Of a DNA stretch of 64,000 nucleotides, positions 1 to 10,404 are shown one piece after another (the stretch's first letter is position 1; the number at the start of each line of letters is the position of its first letter). The DNA is taken from positions 1 to 64,000 of the forward strand of contig JACVTC010000070.1 in assembly GCA_016946835.1 (NCBI GenBank). Direction: 5' to 3'. This stretch comes from Neocallimastix lanati (nom. inval.). Taxonomy: Eukaryota > Neocallimastigomycota > Neocallimastigomycetes > Neocallimastigales > Neocallimastigaceae. Under the pieces are notes generated by a model. That model did no database searches and was not told where the DNA came from. It was given only the letters and a program-made list of their open reading frames with translations. The translations under genes and the position numbers were made by a program.

Positions 1-25
1 ATTTATCTAAGTTTCTTACACACAG

Positions 26-638
26 TGATACGATATTTTATTAAATACCGTATATGTTAGTTGGGCGTTTGTGCAAAAGGGAATTACTCCAAGAATATTA
101 TATTACAATAATTATATTTACTTTTTATTTATTTATCTTTTATTATTTTATTTATTATATTTTATCATAAAAAAATACACGTTTTATTATTATTCCTTAA
201 AAAAAAAGAAAATATTTATTTATAATTATTTTCATAATTATATTTTTTACTAATTTTATAAATTTTATTTATCGAAACACTAAAATTAATTAATAAATAT
301 AAATATTCATAACTTTTTACTTATAACTATTAATTCATATTGTTTAACATTATTTAAAAATTATTTTAATATTAACATCAATTTAATTAAACATTCAATC
401 TCCGTTATAATTAATATAACTAATTTTACTATATTATCAACAATTCTTTTAATATTTTTAATATTATTATTTAATTTAATATTTTAATAATTAATAATAA
501 TAAATTATCTTTAATAATATATTAATAATATATTTTAAGATTCATTATATAAAATTAATTTTTAATAAATATTTATATTAATAATTTTTCTAAATAATTT
601 TTCTATTATTTTCTATTATTTTTACTGGACATGCATCA
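26..638 (-). repeat. LTR of element A (3' copy)
   Basis: It is a near-perfect direct repeat of 8608-9223. On the element strand it starts TGATGCATG and ends CGTATCA. It is the 3' LTR because pol ends next to it. Confidence 0.9.
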
Positions 639-650
639 AGATGCCCCCAC
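639..650 (-). other. Polypurine tract of element A
   Basis: On the element strand this reads GTGGGGGCATCT and abuts the 3' LTR. The same GGGGCATC core abuts the 3' LTRs of elements B and C. That is the position where plus-strand DNA synthesis is primed in LTR elements. Confidence 0.75.
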
Positions 651-737
651 TTAGCTTAGACTTCGTCCCTTGAAGTCTATAAGCATATTAAAATATTTAT
701 TAAACTAATAATACTATTATATATTTTATAATATTTT

Positions 738-808
738 TTTTATATTTTTTTTTTTTTTATATTTTTATATATATCAAAATTTTTTTTTTTTTTTTATATA
801 TATATCAT

Positions 809-863
<55 letters not shown>
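738..863. repeat. Poly-T rich tract
   Basis: This stretch is almost pure T, with some TATA, between the end of element A pol and its 3' LTR. On the element strand it is a poly-A tract just after the pol stop. Long homopolymers like this recur at about 8408-8449, 15623-15685, 20340-20400, 27120-27179 and 34644-34704. Confidence 0.9.
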
Positions 864-865
<2 letters not shown>

Positions 866-868
866 CTT

Positions 869-3800
869 TTAATTTAGGAAATTACTAATATATGGAATTA
901 CATTTTTTAGATGAATGTTTCTCTCTGCAATTTCGTTCGTATAAGGATCACATACTGTGACAGTATTAAATTGCTGTTTAACTATTTTTAATGGTCCGAT
1001 ATAATAAGGGTCTAGTTTCCTTCGATTGAAATTTCTAACTAAAACTAGGTCTCCTGGTTTGAATTCACTTCTTAATCTTTTAATCTGTCTTCTCCTATCT
1101 TTCCATAATTCATTTGCAGTTTCAATATTTTTGATTGCTTCAGAAATCCAATTATGGTGATTAATAAATTTTCGAACAAAATATTCTTCTTCTGATTCTT
1201 CAGGAAATCTTTTGTCAATATTAATTGCTAATTCAAATGGTTGTAAGTCTTTCCTACCATAGAGTAATTCGAAACTACTAAATTTAGTAACTTCATTTTT
1301 TGTTGTTCTTAAAGCCCAAAGTGCACTAGGTAAAATATCATCCCATTCTTGATTTTGTTTACTTAATTCTTTAAATTGGCTTTTAAGAATTCTAATATAT
1401 TTGACTATTTCTCTATTCCTGTTTTCAACTTCTCCGTTAGAAGCAGGATGATAAGTACTAATATAATGTACATAGACATCATTTAAATCTAGGAAAGCTT
1501 TTGTTTTATCAGATATGAATTGCGGGCCATTATCAGTAATTAATATCTCTGGAATCCCGTGTCTTGAAAATATATTATTTAAAAATCTAATGACATCTTC
1601 TGATTCTGTTTTGGCTAATGCTTCAGCTTCCACCCATTTTGTTAAATAATCTACAAGTACTATTATATATTTATTACCTCTGAAAGATTCGTATAAGGGT
1701 CCAACTAAATCCAATCCTACCCGAGTAAAAGGTAGACCTGGGGGTGTAGCTAAATCTTCTGTAAATACATTCGGTGGTTGTGGTTTACATAATTGACATA
1801 CATGACAAGATTTAATAAATAATCTGATATCCTTATTCATTCCTATCCAATAATAGTTCCTTTTCAAACGATGGTAGGTTTTAAAGTTACCTTCATGTCC
1901 TAAACAATGAGCTTTACTAATAAGTTCCCATTTTTCATTATCATTAAATATTACTTTTCTTAATTCATTATTATCTTTATAATACTGAACTCCATCAATT
2001 AATACAAATTTCTGGTTTATTATTTTTTTATAGAAATCATTTAGTATTTCAGTACTATCATCAATATCATTATTATTAGTATTAACATGATTAATATTAT
2101 TATTATTATTATCATTATTATTAAAACTATGTTTATTATTTTCTTCAGTTTGAAATACCATATAATTCACATTCAATTTATTTTCCACTCCATTATTTTC
2201 ACTATTATTATTATGTAATTTATTATTAAACTTATTAAACTTATTAATGTTATTTACATTATTTTTAATTTCCTCATATTCCATTTTGTAATTTTCATTA
2301 TTACTATTGATCTTAATTTCATCCACTAACTCTTTTATTTTATTAATTTTAGTATTTTTCTTATTTCTAATTTCTTCATTATTTTTAATTTCACAATTTT
2401 GAATTTCATTATTTATAACTTGGTTGAATACATCTTTATTATAATTTTTTATATTATTTCTTTTATTTTTATTTTTTATATGTTTATCATCATTTTTTAT
2501 ATTTTTGATTATATATTTTTCATTGTTAGAATGTAATCTAGATAGTGCATCAGCAACTACATTCCTCCTCCCCTCTTCATATAACACTTTAATTTTTAAA
2601 ATACTGAACTCAGTTATCCATTTGACATGCCTTGCTGAAGAAGGTTCTTTATTTTTAAATATGTAAACTAAAGGCTTATGATCGGTATAAAGAATTGTCT
2701 CAAAACTATTACCAGTGAGAAAAGGTTTAAATTTCATGACACAGTAAAATGCGGCAAGCCCCTCAAGTTCTGTAATGCTATAATTGATTTCAGAATTGGA
2801 AAGTGTCCTACTTTCATAATATAATGGCTTCTCAATGTTGTCATCGTCTAACTGAAGTAGTACCCCGCCAATTCCTGATTTAGATGCATCTGAACGAACA
2901 ATAAATGGTTTATCAAAATTTGGAGGTGACAATATAGGTGCATTAATAAGACGAATTTTTAAAAATTCAAATGCATTATTAGATTCGGTAGACCAAACAA
3001 AAGGAACATTCTTTTTTGTTAAATCATATAAAGGTTTAGCAATTTGGGCAAAATGGCTAATGAATTTCCGGTAATATCCAATTGCCCCTAAGAAAGAACG
3101 TAACTGTTTTAAATTAGAAGGAGGTAACCAATTAGCAATAACTTTTATTTTAGAATTCATAGGTTTTATACCCTTAGTAGAAAGAGTATGACCAAGGAGC
3201 TCAACTTCTTCTTTAAAGAAATCACATTTTTCAAAATTCACTTTTAATCCATTATTAGCAAGAATGAGGAATACTTTTTCTAGGTCTTTGATGTGTTGAT
3301 CTAATGAAGGAGAATAAATAACTAAGTCATCTATGTAAATAAAAACACATACTCCGATTAAATCAAAAAATATTCTGTTCATCTCCCTTTGAAAAGTAGC
3401 GGGAGCGTTGCATAGTCCAAAAGGCATAACTTCAAAATTAAAGTTTCCGTAAATGGTCGTAAAGCAAGTGATATCTTTATCATCAGAATGCATAGGAATC
3501 TGATGGTACCCTGAGAAGAGATCAATAGTAGACAAAATAGAAATATCACCGCTAACATAGTAAAGTATATCATCTATTAAAGGAAGTGCATAAGCGTCCT
3601 TTAATGTACAATTATTAATCTTCCTGTAGTCAACACACATTCTCACTTGACCATTCTTTTTCGGTACCAGTACTACAGGAGAAGACCAAGGAGAACTAGA
3701 AGGGACAATTAAGTTATTATTTATAAGTTTAATTAATTCCTTTTTAAGTGCATCAGCTTGCACTTTTGAAATACGGTAGGCCCTCTGTTTAATAGGTGTT

Positions 3801-6146
3801 GTTCCTGGTATTAAATTAATTCTATGAGGATATAGCTTTGACGAACCCAAATCGTCAGTTTTCAGTGCAAGAACACTAATATAATTTAAAAATAATTTTT
3901 CTACATCAGCTTTCAAATTTTCTGGTAATTTTTTTACAATAGAGTGAATCATTTCCAGTTTAGATATTGTGTCGTCTGTGCAAACCTCGTTTTCATTATG
4001 TAGTACTTCATTAGTTATTAATAAAAGAGATGGAATCAATTGTGTTGTAATATCAACCGTTTTATTCTTATATTCTTTCCTTTCAATATTTCTATCTACT
4101 AATTTATAATTACTATTTAATTTGTTATTGCCATTTTGATCAGAATCGATTTTTGATGGAAGTTTAGAATGTAGTATGGGATTTATATTGTTTGTAACTT
4201 TAGAATTAATTTTATGATCATTTATTTTATAATTGTCAATTTTATCATCATTCTTATTATTATTCGTTTTTATTTTGATATTATTTTCTTTATCGATGTC
4301 GACACTATTAAAGAAAGGTAATTTTACATTAAAATTATTTATGTTAATATTAGGTAACTCTGATTTAGCATATGTAAAAAGTATATTATTATTATCATTA
4401 TTATTATCATTGTCACTCCAACTAGTTTCAGAATCCTCATCATTCTCTTCAGAAGAATTATTATTTATATTATTCTCCTTATTCATATTATTTTCTTCGT
4501 CATTAATTCTATTTGTACTTTCAGAAGGACTCAAGCTAACATCATAAAATAAAGAAGCTAATTCTATAGGATTATTATTTTCATCAATATGATATAAGGT
4601 ATCATTAACTAAATTTATATCAAATCTATTTCGTTTAAGTGTGTCAATACCTATTAATATATCAAAGATATCATCCTTATCAATTTTCCTAAAGTAATCG
4701 ATAAAAGTGTAATTTCCAATAGATATTTTTAGTTCATAAATATCTGAACAAGTTGAATTGTTGGAATATACCTGAAAAATTTTTTCGGATATTCTCCCAA
4801 TAGGATTTTTATTAATTTTAAATTTTTTTAAAGCCGTAGTGGTAATCAAATTAACGCTAGCACACGAGTCCAAGAAAATTTCAGCTGGTTTCTTATCCAC
4901 AGTGCCTTTAACTTTAATCACTTTATGTTGGCTTATAATTGTCATTACATTTATTAAAGATGTATTCAAATTTTTCTTTATTTTCTCTTTTCCTTCGGTT
5001 AATTTTAATGCTTTTGTAAATTCTGACCTGAACTTTGGAAACAGGTCTAACAAATATACTAACTTCGTTATGACTTCGGTTGATGCTACTTCCTTGATAA
5101 AGTCCTTAATTTTAAATTCATTAAAATCTTCCATCATTTTTATGTGTTTCTCTGGCTTGGAATAACTTTTAACATTGATGGGTATATCATCTTTGTTACT
5201 GCTCAGTATTTCATTTATTTTATTCAATTTATTCGCTTTTTTTACATTTCTAATATTTGGTTGATTGATATAAGAAAGATCCAAATATTCTAATTTATTT
5301 GTATTATTATTAGTTATTGTTTGATTAGTTGGTGGTTGTGAATCCTCAAAAATTTCAATAGATTCATTGAAAGTAACATTTTTATGATCTTTATTTTCTT
5401 TAAATTCTTTACCTTCTTCTTTTTCTGTTGATAGTTTGACATTCGTTCCTCCCTCATCTATTATCATATCAGGTGTTCCTGTAGTTGCTAATTTATTAAC
5501 GTTTAATTTTCTTTTCATAATAGTATTTTTCTTCATAGCATTTGTAATAATTGGAACTGGATTATCTATAAGCTTTTTCTTTATTTCTTTGGTATATGGG
5601 GAGATTTTTATTGAATTATTTTTACCTTTCTTTTGGGCAACAGCGATAATTTCCTCATTATGGTAATTATCAAAATTATTATAAATATTATTTGAATTAG
5701 GTTCATTATTAATTTTCTTTTCATTATCATTTATAGAAATTCTATTTAAATCAATTTCATTGTTACTTTGATCATCATTATTATTTTTATAAGTATTATT
5801 TATATTAACATCATTGTTAACTTGTTTATTAATAGTGTCATTTTCATAGATGTTGTTATGATTACTATTATTTAATTTATAACCGTTACTAGTATTCTTA
5901 CTAAGATATTCTATATTATTTAAGTTATTATTATTATTATTATTGGAATAAATATTATCAATACTTGTATGATTATCATCAAATAAACTGTTTGTATAAT
6001 TTATTTTATTATTCTTATTTAAATAATTATTGTTTATATCATAATTATGTGAATTATCATTATAAGGATATCCATTATTTATTACATCATTATTTGAAGT
6101 TGCACTAGCATTATATGAATTATTATTATTATTATTATTATTATGT

Positions 6147-6177
<31 letters not shown>

Positions 6178-6220
6178 AATTATTATCATTAGTATTATTA
6201 TAATTATTTTTTATTTTCAT
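869..6220 (-). CDS. pol: Element A pol polyprotein (protease, RT, RNase H, integrase)
   Basis: This 1783-residue frame has the Ty3/gypsy order. An Asn-rich N-terminus is followed by an aspartic protease with FLDSCASVN near residue 450. Reverse transcriptase has YIDD near 963, RNase H has SDAS near 1112, and the integrase HHCC zinc finger (HCLGHEG ... CHVCQLC) starts near 1438. The DDE core follows (GLDLVGPL, TDNGPQF, GEVENRNRE, about 1505-1600). The frame is -1 relative to gag and stays open upstream of its first ATG to the gag end, so it is probably made as a Gag-Pol fusion by frameshifting. The protease motif has Cys where most relatives have Gly. Long Asn runs separate the RNase H and integrase. 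No break is visible. Confidence 0.93.
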
Positions 6221-6316
6221 AGTATTATTATTTAACTTGGGAGAGTATGTTAAATTTACATATTCTTCATTAATACTATTATTTTTATTATAAGTTTGAA
6301 GTTTGGTTTGGTTAAC

Positions 6317-6349
6317 GGGAGTTGTCCTTCTCCCATTATTTAGTTTAAA
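6317..6349 (-). promoter_or_regulatory. -1 ribosomal frameshift module of element A
   Basis: On the element strand the slippery heptamer TTTAAAC (6343-6349) is in gag phase as T TTA AAC, just before the gag stop. An 8-nt spacer follows, then a hairpin GGGAG/CTCCC (6330-6334 with 6317-6321 on the plus strand) with an 8-nt loop. Pol lies in the -1 frame. TTTAAAC is a classic -1 heptamer, and elements B and C carry the same layout. Confidence 0.85.
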
Positions 6350-7644
6350 TTATTAAAGCTATCTCCATTATTATTATTATTATTTACATTAGCTTTGAAA
6401 TTACTATTAATATTTGAACTAGTAGTATTAATATCCTGATTTATTCCATTAGAATTTCTATTAAAATTATTATTTCCAGTGGGAATATTATTCTCATTAA
6501 AATTATGATTATTTCTATTAGCAATATTATTTCCAGTAAATTTATTATTTTTATTAAAGTAATAATTACTACCATTAAAAGAATTATTGTAGCCATTTTT
6601 ATTACTATTATTATAATAATTGTTATATTTATTACTATTATTATTATAATCAAAATTATTATTATAATTATTACCCATATCATTATTATTCATATTATAA
6701 AGATTATTATTTCTATTACTACCATTATTTTTATTATTAGGACATTCATAAGCTTTATGTCCTACTTGTTTACATGAGTAACACATAACTGATTTTCTAG
6801 CTTTTGGTTCGTAGTTATTATAGAATCTTCTTGTATCATAAGTATTATTTTGTTGAATTTGTTCTACTCCGTGATAATAATTATTATTATTATTAAAACT
6901 TTTATTTTTATTGTTACTATATCTACCTGGTGTAAACATTCTATTATTGGTGGAGTTTTTATTTATATAACCCATAACATATGATGACGCTTGATATGAA
7001 TTATCTAAATTATTTCCATGTTCTCTTAAGCTCCTATAAATTGGATGATTTAATAAATTGTTACTATTTTTATTTATGTTGTTTTGATATACCATAACAT
7101 TCTGAGAATTTTTGTTTGTTATAGTTCGTACTTCAGCTTTTTCTGCACGTTCTGCTACTTCGAACGCTTCTGTTAATGTTTTACAGTTGGCCAAAATTAC
7201 TTGAGAATGTACATATACCCTATCATGTATAGCATTTAAATAATCATCGACACATATTAATTTTTTATATTCCAAGTCAAGTCGATGATAAAGAGTTAAA
7301 TAATTATAATTAAATCCTTTAATTGTTTCATTTCTTTTTATTTTTAAGGCCTTTAAAATTGAACACTTATCATTTTGAGTAATTTCTAAATAATCTTCAA
7401 TGGCTCTCTGGATTTCTTTATATGAGGGAAACCTTTTAACATTATTTCTTGTAGTACATAAAGATTTTAAAAGGTTTTTTATGTCAGCCTCTACTGCGTT
7501 CTTTACCCAAATAAAAATTCTGTTTGGTTCCTCGATGTTGTAAATTTCCATAACATTTTTGAAATCTTCTATCCAAGAATCTATGTCCTTACCATAATTT
7601 GCTAAGTATGGTAAGTCTCTTCTAATTTTCGAAGCGTCCGCCAT
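6340..7644 (-). CDS. gag: Element A Gag
   Basis: This 434-residue protein starts MADASKIRRD. The N-terminal capsid-like half is similar in outline to the gags of B and C (W-containing segment, then an IKRNETIKGFNYNYLTLYHRLD region). A single CCHC zinc knuckle, CYSCKQVGHKAYEC, lies near residue 288. The C-terminus is almost entirely Asn-rich low complexity. Gag forms the particle and binds element RNA through the knuckle. It ends inside the frameshift module. No break is visible. Confidence 0.92.
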   Translation of the reverse strand: MADASKIRRDLPYLANYGKDIDSWIEDFKNVMEIYNIEEPNRIFIWVKNAVEADIKNLLKSLCTTRNNVKRFPSYKEIQRAIEDYLEITQNDKCSILKALKIKRNETIKGFNYNYLTLYHRLDLEYKKLICVDDYLNAIHDRVYVHSQVILANCKTLTEAFEVAERAEKAEVRTITNKNSQNVMVYQNNINKNSNNLLNHPIYRSLREHGNNLDNSYQASSYVMGYINKNSTNNRMFTPGRYSNNKNKSFNNNNNYYHGVEQIQQNNTYDTRRFYNNYEPKARKSVMCYSCKQVGHKAYECPNNKNNGSNRNNNLYNMNNNDMGNNYNNNFDYNNNSNKYNNYYNNSNKNGYNNSFNGSNYYFNKNNKFTGNNIANRNNHNFNENNIPTGNNNFNRNSNGINQDINTTSSNINSNFKANVNNNNNNGDSFNNLN

Positions 7645-7730
7645 TTATCTAATTATTATTTTAATTTGAAATTATATTCTTATATACTTTTACGAGTATA
7701 ATAATATTATTTTTATTATTGTTATTATTA

Positions 7731-7780
<50 letters not shown>

Positions 7781-8408
7781 TCTTATTTTATATACTATTA
7801 CTAAAATATTACTATTATTAAAATATTATTTATTATTATTAATTATTAATTCACTATTACTAAAATATTATTTATTATTATTAATTATTACTTAATTCAC
7901 TATTACTAAAATATCATTTAATTATTATTATTATTATTATTAATTCTTATTTTATACACTATTACTAAAATATTACTATTACTAAAATATTATTTATTAT
8001 TATTAATTATTACTTAATTCACTATTACTAAAATATCATTTATTATTATTAATTATTACTTAATTCACCATTACTAAAATATTATTTATTATTATTATTA
8101 AAATATTATCTATTATTTTTTTTTTTTTTCTAAATATTATCACATATACTATTAATAAAATATTATTTAATATTAATTTTTATACTAAACTATTACTACT
8201 TTTTATTATAATATCATTTCTTAATTAAAGGTTTATTCGTTTTTATACTGGTCCGAATTCCCAGTTGTCTTTAATTACTAATAAAGATGATAATAAAAAA
8301 AATTAACTATACTAATAATAATAATTAAAGACTTATTCGTTTTTATTCTGGTTCGAACTCCCAGTTACCTTTAATTATTATTTAATAATAATCATAATAA
8401 TTTTAGGT

Positions 8409-8456
<48 letters not shown>

Positions 8457-8581
8457 TTTATATATTACTATTATAAAAAATTTAATTATTTAATTTTAAT
8501 TTAATATTAATTATTTAATTGTCTTTATTTTTTAAAAAGTAAATATCAATATAAATATAAATTTCATAATATTCTTGGTTT
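7645..8581 (-). other. Element A leader (5' untranslated)
   Basis: This is noncoding AT-rich sequence between the primer site and gag. It holds an (ATT)n microsatellite (about 7700-7780), several related copies of an ACTATTACTAAAATAT-type repeat (about 7795-8110), two structured hairpins (8221-8377) and a poly-T run (8408-8449). Confidence 0.8.
8221..8377 (-). repeat. Two two-stem hairpin repeats in element A leader
   Basis: Two copies of a unit of about 56 nt occur at 8222-8277 and 8322-8377. Each has a 9-bp outer stem TAATTAAAG/CTTTAATTA and an inner stem CTGG/CCAG enclosing a TYCGAAYTC loop. The copies differ in unpaired positions while both stems are kept, which suggests a functional RNA structure. 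Confidence 0.75.
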
Positions 8582-8602
8582 GCACGCCCGGATTCTCCAC
8601 CA
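8582..8602 (-). other. Primer binding site of element A
   Basis: On the element strand TGGTGGAGAATCCGGGC follows the 5' LTR after 5 nt. TGG pairs with the CCA end of a tRNA. The implied acceptor 3' strand is ATTCTCC plus discriminator A; the tRNA is not identified. Confidence 0.7.
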
Positions 8603-8607
8603 TTTTT

Positions 8608-9223
8608 TGATACGATATTTTATTAAATACCGTATATGTTAGTTGGGCGTTTGTGCAAAAGGGAATTACTCCAAGAATATTATATTACAATAATTATATT
8701 TACTTTTTATTTATTTATCTTTTATTATTTTATTTATTATATTTTATCATAAAAAAAAATACATGTTTTATTATTATTCCTTAAAAAAAAAGAAAATATT
8801 TATTTATAAATTATTTTCATAATTATATTTTTTACTAATTTTATAAATTTTATTTATCGAAACACTAAAATTAATTAATAAATATAAATATTCATAACTT
8901 TTTACTTATAACTATTAATTCATATTGTTTAACATTATTTAAAAATTATTTTAATATTAACATCAATTTAATTAAACATTCAATCTCCGTTATAATTAAT
9001 ATAACTAATTTTACTATATTATCAACAATTCTTTTAATATTTTTAATATTATTATTTAATTTAATATTTTAATAATTAATAATAATAAATTATCTTTAAT
9101 AATATATTAATAATATATTTTAAGATTCATTATATAAAATTAATTTTTAATAAATATTTATATTAATAATTTTTCTAAATAATTTTTCTATTATTTTCTA
9201 TTATTTTTACTGGACATGCATCA
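8608..9223 (-). repeat. LTR of element A (5' copy)
   Basis: This is the direct repeat partner of 26-638, with TG...CA ends. The adjoining primer site makes it the 5' LTR on the minus strand. Confidence 0.9.
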
Positions 9224-9300
9224 ACAGTTAGTAAAATTAGAACTTTGGTTCAATGGTTAGTTATACTGACCATGACCAATACTTCATGGGTTCGACTCAC
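9224..9300 (+). repeat. 77-bp fragment of the E/F-family LTR with pol III-like boxes
   Basis: The sequence matches the start of the E/F-family LTR (compare 18253, 35006, 40294 and 44642). It includes the A box TGGTTCAATGGTTAG (9246-9260) and the B box GGTTCGACTCA (9289-9299). It lies between element A and the left LTR of element B. Confidence 0.85.
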
Positions 9301-9304
9301 TTTA

Positions 9305-10381
9305 TGTTATGGTTCGAGGAATTCAAAAAAAAAATTATATAATATTAAAACACAAAAAAAAAATTTTATTCTTTCACAATAATTTTTATTTATTTATTAT
9401 ATTTTTATTTTAATTTTTATTTTATTTTTATTATTATTTTTATTTATTTATTTTATTTTTATTTTATTTTTATTATTATTTTTATTTATTTATTTTATTT
9501 TTATTTTATTTTTATTATTATTTTTATTTATTTATTTTATTTTTATTTTATTTTTATTATTATTTTTATTTATTTATTTTATTTTTTTTTTTTATTTATT
9601 TATTTTTATTATTTCTATTTTTTTTTTCTTTTTTTTTTTTTTTCTCTCCCTCCTAAAAAGGGGTTCCAAGGTAGTCAATTTATATCTTTTTGAAGATATA
9701 AAAGTAGCAAAGCCTCTGGAAGTAGTTGAAGAGATGGAAAAACAATAGATTTTTAAATCTTATTGATTATTTCCTTATTGTAATAAATAGAAATTTTATT
9801 ATTTCCTAATATTCAAATTAACCAAAATAAATCTATAATATAAAAGATGCATTATAGATAAGAATTAAACAAAAAAAAGAGAAGCAGTATTACAATAAAA
9901 TTGAATACTTTAACTTAATTTTGATACTAATTTAATATGTAATCTTATATATTAATTTGAATGACATAATAGAAAATAAAATACATTTATTAATATATGA
10001 AAAATCTTTTACAATTTTAAATACAGAAAATTTTATTTTATTTATTTCTTTCATTTCAATTATTTCTTAATTCGAAAGACAGAAATATTGATAAAGTTAT
10101 TTAAGTTGTTTATATACAGGAATTATTCCTTATTTAGAAAAATAATACTAAAAGTAATTAGTACTATGTTATTGCTAAACTCTCATAAATTTAATTTACC
10201 TTTATAAGGAATGAACATAAATTTAAATTAAATTTTATGTATAAACTTAAATTTTCAGATCAAATAATATAGTAAAATTATTAATGTAAAGAATACATAA
10301 ATTTATTAATATTTTAAAATTCACCTTGACTATATTAAAAGGTTTTTAATAAGAATCAATTTATTACTTCATTCTTTATCA
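9305..10381 (-). repeat. LTR of element B (3' copy)
   Basis: This is a direct repeat of 17176-18252, with TG...CA ends on both strands. It contains about four tandem copies of a roughly 41-bp T-rich minisatellite (about 9411-9590). Confidence 0.9.
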
Positions 10382-10393
10382 CGATGCCCCCGC
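10382..10393 (-). other. Polypurine tract of element B
   Basis: On the element strand GCGGGGGCATCG abuts the 3' LTR and shares its core with the tracts of A and C. Confidence 0.75.
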
Positions 10394-10404
10394 TAAGACT
10401 CAAG

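Larger units (their letters stand above)
26..9223 (-). mobile_element. Element A, Ty3/gypsy LTR retrotransposon, looks whole
   Basis: The element has two LTRs of 613 and 616 bp (TG...CA ends), a 4-bp target duplication ACAG (22-25 and 9224-9227), a tRNA-type primer site, separate gag and pol frames and a G-rich polypurine tract. The LTRs differ by only a few bases by eye, so the insertion is young. It lies directly upstream of a fragment of the pol III-like LTR unit. Gag and pol both read through without visible breaks. Confidence 0.9.

Noticed and set aside
6441-6777. Ile-rich ORFs overlapping element A gag
   Set aside because: These are other frames of the AAT repeats that code Asn in gag.
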